Source: an uncultured Lachnoclostridium sp. (lineage in GTDB: Bacteria; Bacillota; Clostridia; Lachnospirales; Lachnospiraceae). Taken from it: a DNA stretch of 29,222 bases. The stretch spans positions 1 through 29,222 of the forward strand of contig CAOJBY010000036.1 in assembly GCA_948330435.1 (NCBI GenBank). The letters run 5' to 3'. Shown piece by piece: positions 7,382-14,671 of this stretch (position 1 is its first letter; each line of letters opens with the position of its first letter). A model generated the notes under the pieces. It made no database searches. It was not told the DNA's origin and saw only the letters and a program-made list of their open reading frames with translations. The translations under genes were made by a program, and so were the position numbers.

Positions 7382-8320
7382 TTATGCCTTGCCCGCACTG
7401 CCCAATACATCTTTAATCTTGTGAGCAACAACATCCTTCACATTCGCACGTGCAACGGTCAGATACTGTCTCGGATCGAAGTAATCCGGATGCTCCTGCA
7501 TAACCTGACGGATACCTGCTGTCAGGCCCAGGCGAAGATCAGAGTCAATATTGATCTTGCAAACAGCGGATCTTGCCGCTTCACGAAGCTGCTCTTCCGG
7601 AACACCAATAGCATCCTTCAAAGCTCCGCCATTCTCGTTGATAATCTTTACATACTCCTGAGGAACAGAGGATGCACCGTGAAGAACAATCGGGAAGCCC
7701 GGAATTCTCTTCTCAATCTCATGAAGAATGTCAAAGCGAAGCTGGGGCTTTGTGCCTGGCTTAAACTTAAATGCACCATGGCTTGTACCAATAGCAATCG
7801 CAAGCGAGTCAACACCCGTCTTAGTTACAAACTCTTCTACTTCATCCGGCTGTGTATAGGAGGAATCCTCATCGGATACATTCACATCATCCTCGATGCC
7901 TGCCAGCTTGCCAAGCTCAGCCTCTACCACGGCACCGTGAGCGTGTGCATACTCAACAACTTTCTTTGTAATTTCAATATTCTCCTCGAAAGGATACTTG
8001 GAAGCATCAATCATAACAGAGGAGAAGCCCCCGTCTACACAGGACTTGCAGATCTCAAAATCTGCACCGTGATCCAGATGCAGAGCAATCGGGATGTTCG
8101 GATTCTCAATGATCGCTGCCTCAACCAACTTGGTCAGATAAGTATGATTCGCATACTTTCTGGCTCCTGCGGACACCTGAAGAATAATGGGGGAGTTCAA
8201 TTCACCGGCTGCCTCTGTGATAGCCTGTACGATCTCCATGTTGTTCACGTTGAAAGCACCAATTGCATAGCCGCCTTCATATGCTTTCTTAAACATTTCC
8301 GTTGTTGTTACTAAAGCCAT
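7382..8320 (-). CDS. fba: Fructose-1,6-bisphosphate aldolase, class II
   Basis: A 312-residue zinc-dependent aldolase that interconverts fructose-1,6-bisphosphate with dihydroxyacetone phosphate and glyceraldehyde-3-phosphate in glycolysis. Family features are GAFNVNNMEI, the metal/catalytic HLDHGA (H81, D83, H84), AELGKLAGIEDD, the phosphate-binding IAIGTSHGAFKF, LHGASSVP and INIDSDLRLG. The length fits the Firmicutes class IIB form. I chose the ATG at 8320 (MALVTTTEMF), 9 bases after GAGG; the longer frame starts at GTG inside that site. It has its own promoter (8365-8393) and is transcribed alone or with the small membrane genes downstream. Confidence 0.95.
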   Translation of the reverse strand: MALVTTTEMFKKAYEGGYAIGAFNVNNMEIVQAITEAAGELNSPIILQVSAGARKYANHTYLTKLVEAAIIENPNIPIALHLDHGADFEICKSCVDGGFSSVMIDASKYPFEENIEITKKVVEYAHAHGAVVEAELGKLAGIEDDVNVSDEDSSYTQPDEVEEFVTKTGVDSLAIAIGTSHGAFKFKPGTKPQLRFDILHEIEKRIPGFPIVLHGASSVPQEYVKIINENGGALKDAIGVPEEQLREAARSAVCKINIDSDLRLGLTAGIRQVMQEHPDYFDPRQYLTVARANVKDVVAHKIKDVLGSAGKA

Positions 8321-8364
8321 TGTCATCATCCTCACTTTTTTTCAAATTTTTAATGGTTATGGTT

Positions 8365-8393
8365 AGTATACTACAAATTGGAAAATTCATCAA
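8365..8393 (-). promoter_or_regulatory. Promoter of fba
   Basis: On the minus strand TTGATG (8388-8393), a 17-base spacer and TATACT (8365-8370) lie 45 bases upstream of the fba start. No equally clear promoter was found for the divergent gene at 8508. Confidence 0.75.
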
Positions 8394-8507
8394 TGTAGAA
8401 TTATAATTTTTTCCGAAAACCTTCTGGACTTCCGTTCCATTCTGTGATACGTTGTTTAGTAGATTATTAACGGACTTATTTCGAGCATAGCATGTAAAGG
8501 AGAATAT

Positions 8508-9917
8508 ATGGGTGGATTTTTTGGTGTCGCTTCCAAAAGCGACTGCTTATTTGACTTATTTTTCGGAGTAGATTATCATTCCCATCTGGGTACTCGGAGA
8601 GGCGGAATGGCCGTGTACGGGGAGGAAAAAGGGTTTGATCGGGCAATCCATAATATTGAGAATACACCTTTTCGAACCAAGTTCGATAAAGATATGCGGG
8701 AGATGAAAGGCTATCTTGGAATCGGATGCATCTCCGATTACGAGCCCCAACCCCTTATCGTCCGCTCCCATCACGGCACTTTTGCCATCACAACCGTAGG
8801 CCGTATCAACAATACAGAAGAAATCACAGACTTGATTTTTGACAAAGGGAATGCTCATTTTCTGGAAATGAGCGGTGGGGACATCAATCCCACAGAATTG
8901 GTAGCCGCCATCATTAATCAAAAGCTTAACTTAATAGAAGGTATTCAGTATGCTCAGGAACTTATTGACGGTTCTATGACTTTCCTGATTATGACACCTC
9001 TCGGCATTTATGCCGCCCGGGATAAAATGGGTCGTACACCGGTTGTCATTGGTCAAAAGGAAGATGCCTACTGTGTATCCTTTGAAAATTTTGCTTATCT
9101 GAATCTGGGTTATACCGATTATAAAGAATTAGGTCCCGGAGAGGTGGTTGTCCTCTCTCCCGATGGTGTAAAAACATTGGCCGCACCTGGAAAAGAGATG
9201 AAGATTTGTACTTTTCTTTGGGTATATTACGGTTACCCCTCCAGTTCCTATCAGGGAATCAGTGTAGAGCAGATGCGTTATAATTGCGGAGCAAAAATGG
9301 CCGCAAGAGATAATGTCAAGCCTGACACGGTAGCTGGTGTTCCCGATTCCGGAATCGCCCATGCCGTAGGTTATTCCAACGCTTCCGGAATTCCATTTAC
9401 TCGGCCTTTTATCAAGTATACGCCTACCTGGCCTCGTTCCTTTATGCCAACGATACAAAGCAAGCGAAATCTAATTGCCAAGATGAAGCTTCTGCCAGTT
9501 CATGAGTTAATTGAAGGGAAGAGTCTGTTGCTCATTGACGACTCCATCGTTCGAGGCACACAGCTTGGTGAAACAACAGAATTTTTATACCAGAGTGGTG
9601 CAAAAGAAGTTCACATTCGACCGGCCTGCCCACCTATTCTCTATGGCTGCAAATACCTGAATTTCTCCCGTTCTTCTTCCGAGATGGATCTCATTGCCAG
9701 AAGAGTTATTGAAAAATTGGAAGATGGGCCCATAACAGATGAAATACTTCAGGAATATGCCAATCCGGAGTCCCGTAAGTATGAGCAGATGCAGGAAGAG
9801 ATTCGAAAACAGTTAAACTTCACCACTCTGCGTTACAGTCGTTTAGATGACATGATAGAGGCAACCGGGCTTCCTGAAGAACAGCTCTGCACTTATTGTT
9901 GGAATGGAAAAGAATAG
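8508..9917 (+). CDS. PurF-like protein lacking glutaminase residues
   Basis: A 469-residue protein with the two-domain plan of glutamine PRPP amidotransferase. The C-terminal phosphoribosyltransferase half is well kept: VPDSGIAHAVGYS (279-290) and the PRPP loop LLIDDSIVRGTQ (341-352). Cysteines expected for the 4Fe-4S cluster of the Bacillus-type enzyme are present (C234, C381, C461, C464). The N-terminal Ntn domain is degenerate: the catalytic Cys after Met is Gly (MGGFFG), and the usual HNGN oxyanion motif reads TVGR (about 95-98). Glutamine hydrolysis is therefore not expected. It may use free ammonia, work with another subunit, or have another role; a normal purF may exist elsewhere. An AAAGGAG site fixes the start at 8508. 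Confidence 0.85.
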   Translation: MGGFFGVASKSDCLFDLFFGVDYHSHLGTRRGGMAVYGEEKGFDRAIHNIENTPFRTKFDKDMREMKGYLGIGCISDYEPQPLIVRSHHGTFAITTVGRINNTEEITDLIFDKGNAHFLEMSGGDINPTELVAAIINQKLNLIEGIQYAQELIDGSMTFLIMTPLGIYAARDKMGRTPVVIGQKEDAYCVSFENFAYLNLGYTDYKELGPGEVVVLSPDGVKTLAAPGKEMKICTFLWVYYGYPSSSYQGISVEQMRYNCGAKMAARDNVKPDTVAGVPDSGIAHAVGYSNASGIPFTRPFIKYTPTWPRSFMPTIQSKRNLIAKMKLLPVHELIEGKSLLLIDDSIVRGTQLGETTEFLYQSGAKEVHIRPACPPILYGCKYLNFSRSSSEMDLIARRVIEKLEDGPITDEILQEYANPESRKYEQMQEEIRKQLNFTTLRYSRLDDMIEATGLPEEQLCTYCWNGKE

Positions 9918-9928
9918 CACAGAAAATA

Positions 9929-10615
9929 TTAATGTTCTTCCGGCCCTTTTACCCATTCAAAATCAAATTCCGTAAAATCACAAATACAATGATCTGCTCC
10001 TATCCGGAGCAGATCCGGATGGGTCTCTTTTGCTCCAATCCCTATAATAATTCCGGCACCGTTTTCTTTGGCATGGGTAATTGCACTTATGCTATCCTCT
10101 ATTACCAGACACTCTGAGAGGGGGACTCCGATTCTTCTGGCCGCTTCCAAATGCATTTCTCCCTTATCCTTATAGTTACCGTCATCATAAACACACAGGT
10201 TCTGAGACACCCACTTTTTCAGGGGAAATACCTGAAAATAGAATTCTATGTTATCTACAATAGATGCCGTAGCCAGAGTAAATGGAATCTGCCGTTCTTT
10301 CAATATCCCAAACACATTTTCCACCCCCGCCACCAAATGCAGTTGTTCCGGATGACTTTTACAAATATCTCGGTAAATAGCTTCTTTTCGAACAGAACAT
10401 TCTTTCCTCTCCTTGGCCGTCATCTTTGGGGCAATCGCCTGAATCAATGTATCGTTGCGAGGGCCTCGGAAGAAAGAATCCCCCGGCACTTCTTTTGTCC
10501 CTTTATAAAGTTCCTGATAAATTCGTCTCCAGGCTTCTTGATGAAAAAGGCTATCAAAAAACAGGGTGCCATTAAAATCAAAAAGAACTCCTCTTGCATA
10601 TACCGCCGCTGACAT
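9929..10615 (-). CDS. HAD-superfamily phosphatase, phosphoglucomutase-like
   Basis: A 228-residue protein with HAD motifs in order: DFNGT (D13 nucleophile, N15), a helical cap, TLATAS as motif II, a lysine in DGNYKDKGE, and VIEDS as motif IV. The cap and length match the beta-phosphoglucomutase/phosphoglycolate phosphatase branch, so the substrate is probably a small phosphosugar. The usual second Asp of DxD is Asn, which would weaken general acid-base catalysis but occurs in some family members. It is divergent from the GatZ-like gene and convergent with the PurF-like gene. A TGAGGAGGATG site precedes the ATG. Confidence 0.85.
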   Translation of the reverse strand: MSAAVYARGVLFDFNGTLFFDSLFHQEAWRRIYQELYKGTKEVPGDSFFRGPRNDTLIQAIAPKMTAKERKECSVRKEAIYRDICKSHPEQLHLVAGVENVFGILKERQIPFTLATASIVDNIEFYFQVFPLKKWVSQNLCVYDDGNYKDKGEMHLEAARRIGVPLSECLVIEDSISAITHAKENGAGIIIGIGAKETHPDLLRIGADHCICDFTEFDFEWVKGPEEH

Positions 10616-10666
10616 TTCACATCCTCCTCATTTTTTATTCATTTGTTTGTCTTTTTTAAACCTTTG

Positions 10667-10695
10667 TGGACACTTCACACCAAAAATTGTATAAT
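10667..10695 (+). promoter_or_regulatory. Promoter of the GatZ/KbaZ-like gene
   Basis: TGGACA (10667-10672), a 17-base spacer and a perfect TATAAT (10690-10695) lie about 70 bases before the start at 10769. Confidence 0.8.
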
Positions 10696-10768
10696 AGTTC
10701 TGGTGTATAGTCTATCAGAGCTTTTTGTGCTTTACAACCTTTAAATCACGAAAAAGGAGAATACAAAT

Positions 10769-12064
10769 ATGAAACATCCAATTCAAGAAATGATGGAACA
10801 ACGCAGGAAAGGAAAAAAATGCGGCATTCCCTCTTATTGCACCGCCAACCCACTGGTACTTGAGATTATCCTAAAGCGTGCAAAGCTTTTGAACACCCCG
10901 GTGCTTATTGAGGCAACTGCCAATCAGGTAAATCAATATGGCGGCTATACCAGAATGCTTCCAAAGGATTTCTATCAGATGATAGAAAAAATGGCAGATG
11001 AGATTGGCCTTCCCAGAAACCTGATTATTTTGGGCGGTGACCACCTTGGACCTCTGACCTGGCAAAATCTCCCTGAAAAGGAAGCTATGGAAAAATCCAT
11101 AGAGTTGGTATATCAATATGCCCGTGCTGGTTTTACCAAAATTCATCTGGATACCAGTATGAAAGTTGCGGATGATCCGGAAGGCCTTCTGTCCACAGAA
11201 ACCATCGCCCGTCGTGGGGCCGAACTTTATAAGGCTTCCATGAAAGGCTATGAGGAATTGAAAGCCGAAAAACCGGATGCTATGCGTCCTGTCTTCATCA
11301 TTGGCAGTGAGGTCCCTATTCCAGGCGGTGCACAGGAATCGGAAGACAGCCTGGCCGTTACCAGCCCTGCTGCTTTTCAGGATACCGTAGCAACCTATAA
11401 ACGGATCTTTGAAGAGTCCGGTGTGGGCTGCGGATGGAAGGATGTGGTTGCTGTTGTGGTTCAGCCTGGTGTTGAGTTTGGTGATGATCAAGTATTTCTC
11501 TATAACCATAAGGCTGCTAAGGAACTTTGTACTGCACTTAAGGCTTATCCAGAGATCTGTTTCGAAGGACACTCCACCGACTATCAAAGTGCCGAATGCT
11601 TAAAGAGCATGGTTCAGGATGGCATCGCCATACTAAAGGTCGGCCCCGCCTTGACTTATGGGCTTCGGGAGGCTTTGTTCGCTCTGAGTTTTATGGAAAG
11701 GGAACTGGTTCCGGAAGAAAAACGAGCTAATTTCATTGAAACCTTAGAGCAGGTTATGTTGGCTCAGCCCGGCAATTGGCAGAAGCACTATCATGGAGAT
11801 GATAAACAGCTTGCTCTGGCAAGAAAATACAGTTTCTCCGACCGTGCACGTTATTATATCGGACAGCCTGAGATAACAGAAGCTATCAGCAAGCTGTTTG
11901 CCAATCTAAAGGAATATCCGATTCCTATGAATATGTTGCATCAATATATGCCTGTTACTTATGCAAAAGTTCGGGATGGAATCATCAACCTGAATCCCAA
12001 GGAACTTGCTCTGGATGGAGTGACTAACTTTATGTTGGACTATGAATATGCAGTAACTGTGTAA
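10769..12064 (+). CDS. GatZ/KbaZ family protein (tagatose-bisphosphate aldolase, Z subunit)
   Basis: A 431-residue protein matching the GatZ/KbaZ family along its length: GIPSYCTANPLVLE, IEATANQVNQYGGYTRM, ILGGDHLGP, KIHLDTSM, IGSEVPIPGGAQE, FEGHSTDYQ and KVGPALTYGLREALF. Family members were first described as the partner needed for full activity of the class II tagatose-1,6-bisphosphate aldolases GatY/KbaY; some members are reported to act on hexose phosphates themselves. No GatY, KbaY or galactitol/N-acetylgalactosamine transport gene is in the window. The nearest class II aldolase is fba 2.4 kb away, with typical fructose-bisphosphate aldolase features. It has its own promoter, a GGAG site and a strong hairpin after the stop, so it is a single-gene unit. 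Confidence 0.88.
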   Translation: MKHPIQEMMEQRRKGKKCGIPSYCTANPLVLEIILKRAKLLNTPVLIEATANQVNQYGGYTRMLPKDFYQMIEKMADEIGLPRNLIILGGDHLGPLTWQNLPEKEAMEKSIELVYQYARAGFTKIHLDTSMKVADDPEGLLSTETIARRGAELYKASMKGYEELKAEKPDAMRPVFIIGSEVPIPGGAQESEDSLAVTSPAAFQDTVATYKRIFEESGVGCGWKDVVAVVVQPGVEFGDDQVFLYNHKAAKELCTALKAYPEICFEGHSTDYQSAECLKSMVQDGIAILKVGPALTYGLREALFALSFMERELVPEEKRANFIETLEQVMLAQPGNWQKHYHGDDKQLALARKYSFSDRARYYIGQPEITEAISKLFANLKEYPIPMNMLHQYMPVTYAKVRDGIINLNPKELALDGVTNFMLDYEYAVTV

Positions 12065-12080
12065 TTTTTCAGCTATATAG

Positions 12081-12119
12081 CAATAAGGGTCTGTCTTATT
12101 TCCTGACAGACCCTTATTG
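12081..12119. terminator. Strong hairpin between convergent genes
   Basis: A perfect 15-bp stem, CAATAAGGGTCTGTC (12081-12095) with GACAGACCCTTATTG (12105-12119), and a 9-base loop lie between the GatZ-like gene and the lipoprotein gene. T runs are short, but the symmetry suits termination from both sides. Confidence 0.75.
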
Positions 12120-12133
12120 TTAATACATTCTAC

Positions 12134-13324
12134 TTACTCCGCCGGGAAACCGGCCTCTTCCATATGTTCCATCACTTCTTCTATTGTATGGTTAAGACCA
12201 TTCATATTCAGATAATCCATCCGATCCATATCCAATATAAAATCCCCTTCCTCCTGACGGTTTCGATAGAGTCTCACCTCCTGACGCATGTTCCCCTCTT
12301 CCCCGGAATATACGGTTAACTCATAGTCTGCAATAATAATAACGTCCAAAGCACCATCCTCATTATAGTCTTTGAAGCTGACAGCCTGGAGTTGGTTAAA
12401 CTGCTCATTTCTCCGATAGTTCTCGTCCTCCACGGAAGGAAAAGAAAAAAGTTCCACCCCGTCACTGGGCTTTATGATGCTGAAAGTTACATCCTGATTT
12501 CCATAAGCACTTTTATCCGGTGCATAGGATACAAAAAACACATCACCCCATGGAGCTCCCAGATCCACGTTAAAACTCTGCTCTTCTATTCTCCAGATAT
12601 CCTTAGAATACTCCACACCCACTGTATAGATATTGGACAAAAATCGGTAACCATCCCCATGCTTTTTTAAAGTTAATCTGCTGGAAGGGTAGGGCATATA
12701 ATTCTCATCTCCCGGCACACAACTCAGTTCAAACGTATCATCACTTGTCTGTTTTCCACTGACGCAGGTAAAATTCATATAGTTCGTGTCTCCATGCTGC
12801 CATACCCATGCGTCTGTATCCGGCAGATAAACCCATGTAAGTTTCTGGGTCATTTTATTCAGGTCAAGTCCCAGCTTTTCTTCCAAAACTCCGTTAATCT
12901 CTTCTGTAGTCATTCTGGTACAATCTGTATAGATCTCCTCGTCCCCGGTGATTTCCAGATATGCTTTCTCCTCCTCCGGACTTAAAGGTGTAGTATCAAC
13001 TCCTGCTCCCGTATAAAGTGCCTGATCCAGATCCACATCCTCTGGCCTGGTATACTCAGAAAGGAGAAAACCGTAATTACCATAGTTACTTCCCTGATTG
13101 ATCCACCTGGTAAACTCCCGAAGTTCTTCATTGGTTAATTCCCGAACAGTATAATCCTGACCCTCATTCTCCGGTTCCAAAATCTCCTGCTCTCCATCAT
13201 TCACTTGCTCTGATTGCCCCCGTTCTTCCTTCTCCGGAATCAGAACCTCTGGTTCTCCTTTACATCCTGCCAGAAGCAGCAGTCCGCAGGCTATTGCAAT
13301 CCATAACTTTTTCAATCCTTCCAT
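12134..13324 (-). CDS. Lipoprotein of the cohesin-dockerin operon
   Basis: A 396-residue lipoprotein. The N terminus has a hydrophobic segment ending in the lipobox LLAGC, giving lipidated C21. An acidic low-complexity linker follows (about 22-58), then a mixed alpha/beta region I do not recognise. Near residue 319 the loop DYNEDGALD resembles the calcium-binding loops of FG-GAP/VCBS repeats. The last 25 residues are acidic and helical. The gene starts 3 bases after the stop of the cohesin-like gene and lies third in the operon, which suggests a surface role tied to the peptidase complex. It precedes a strong terminator hairpin. Function unknown. Confidence 0.8.
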   Translation of the reverse strand: MEGLKKLWIAIACGLLLLAGCKGEPEVLIPEKEERGQSEQVNDGEQEILEPENEGQDYTVRELTNEELREFTRWINQGSNYGNYGFLLSEYTRPEDVDLDQALYTGAGVDTTPLSPEEEKAYLEITGDEEIYTDCTRMTTEEINGVLEEKLGLDLNKMTQKLTWVYLPDTDAWVWQHGDTNYMNFTCVSGKQTSDDTFELSCVPGDENYMPYPSSRLTLKKHGDGYRFLSNIYTVGVEYSKDIWRIEEQSFNVDLGAPWGDVFFVSYAPDKSAYGNQDVTFSIIKPSDGVELFSFPSVEDENYRRNEQFNQLQAVSFKDYNEDGALDVIIIADYELTVYSGEEGNMRQEVRLYRNRQEEGDFILDMDRMDYLNMNGLNHTIEEVMEHMEEAGFPAE

Positions 13325-13327
13325 TCT

Positions 13328-14605
13328 TTAGCTTATCTTTCTCCTTTTTCTTACATAAGGTTTTCCATTGTCTTTCCATTTAGGCTGTTCCTGATAAATG
13401 CGTTTTTTCTGTGGGTGCTTCTTCGCCTGCACATTCTGCACACGCCTTTTTGACTGTCCACGATTCGTCGGGCTTTTTTCCAGTGATGCAGAACTTTTTT
13501 TATGGACTTTTTCAAGCTGTACGGTTGAACTCCCTTTCTGTAAATGCCTCTGGCCTACATGAGGAGAAGCTGTTCTTCTCCCTGTGCCTGTTGCTGAATA
13601 GCCCCCATGTGAAGCCTGTATACGCCGCTTCCTACGCTTCTTCCGTTTTTGGGATGCTTTTACCGCCAGGCCGATTCCTATAGCGGAAGCAACGGATGCT
13701 GACACTATGAAAAGTCCAAAAAAGAGCTTTGTCCACACATCCATATCTACAGCCCCAAGCTTTTCCTCCCAAAGCTTTGCACCTTCTTCCCAGCGAAAGT
13801 CCTCTGAAAGCCATGATTCATCTTCCTCCTGTACTCTGTCTGTGAGATCGCCGGAATTCTGCTCTTCATTAATTCTATCTGTTCCTTCAGACCTGCCTGC
13901 ATTCAAAATTTTCTTAGAAATTCCCTTAATGTTAATAGTTCCTGCTTCTTGATCCGTTGGCTGCACACGGTTACCGTCCTCCTCAGAACTTCCACTTCCA
14001 TAGTTACCATTTTCATTGTCACTTCCTTCACCTGGGTTAAAATTCTCATTGGAGGATCCAGGATTATTTTCCGCATCTCCGCCCGTATTGCCATTATTTA
14101 TCGTTGTTCCTCCATCTCCCGTATTAACCTCACCCTCGTACATTCCATGGGCTTTATTAACCGTTTTAAAACTATTCTTTACTACCTTTACTGAAGCAGT
14201 CTTATCCGAATTCACAACTACCTTCCCTAAAGGAATCTCGGGATTTTGGGATTGATTCAGTCCTTTTCCGGAATACAGATCCTTTTTTCCGGAAATGTAG
14301 ATACTCAGGACTCCTGTGTCCTCCTGATAATTGTACTTCTGTACTGTTGCTCCCGAAAATCCGGCATCAAAATCAAAGGAAATATCCTCTTTTTTAAAGG
14401 TTCCCTCCCCTGTCTCTATCTGAAAGCTGAGCTGTAGGGCTACGATTTCCTCCACTGCCTCTCCCGGCAGTTCCAGGGTTGCTTCCACTTTCCCATCTAC
14501 ATTCGTCAGGGAAACGGTTTCCTTTTCCGTAGCCCGAACCGACAGCACAAAAGCCGTGAAACAGACAAGGGAAATTCCCAGCCAGAGAATGAGTTTTTTT
14601 GTCAT
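13328..14605 (-). CDS. Membrane-anchored protein with cohesin-like domain
   Basis: A 425-residue type I membrane protein. A signal peptide (1-25, ending VRA) is followed by a beta-rich domain at about 28-155 with the strand pattern of cohesins (VEATLELPGE, IVALQLSFQIE, DISFDFDAGF, GVLSIYISGKK, LGKVVVNSD, ASVKVVKNSF). A Gly/Asn/Ser/Glu-rich linker spans about 156-285, one membrane helix covers 292-316, and a 109-residue tail very rich in Lys and Arg would face the cytoplasm. It lies directly after the gene for a secreted peptidase carrying a dockerin-like module, which supports the cohesin reading. The cohesin call rests on strand pattern and context; another CBM-like beta sandwich is possible. 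An AAGGAG site precedes the ATG. Confidence 0.65.
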   Translation of the reverse strand: MTKKLILWLGISLVCFTAFVLSVRATEKETVSLTNVDGKVEATLELPGEAVEEIVALQLSFQIETGEGTFKKEDISFDFDAGFSGATVQKYNYQEDTGVLSIYISGKKDLYSGKGLNQSQNPEIPLGKVVVNSDKTASVKVVKNSFKTVNKAHGMYEGEVNTGDGGTTINNGNTGGDAENNPGSSNENFNPGEGSDNENGNYGSGSSEEDGNRVQPTDQEAGTINIKGISKKILNAGRSEGTDRINEEQNSGDLTDRVQEEDESWLSEDFRWEEGAKLWEEKLGAVDMDVWTKLFFGLFIVSASVASAIGIGLAVKASQKRKKRRKRRIQASHGGYSATGTGRRTASPHVGQRHLQKGSSTVQLEKVHKKSSASLEKSPTNRGQSKRRVQNVQAKKHPQKKRIYQEQPKWKDNGKPYVRKRRKIS

Positions 14606-14671
14606 TTCTTTTTCTCCTTATATTCAGCCTCTCTGTTGCCGTGTTCCCATTCTTCTGTGTCCTGTAATACA

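Noticed and set aside
7370..8314. 314-codon plus-strand ORF antisense to fba
   Set aside because: It mirrors a well-conserved aldolase gene; the translated sequence is Cys/Leu/Asn-rich without motifs and has no ribosome binding site.
10871..11587. 238-codon minus-strand ORF inside the GatZ-like gene
   Set aside because: Antisense shadow of a clear gene with no start signal.
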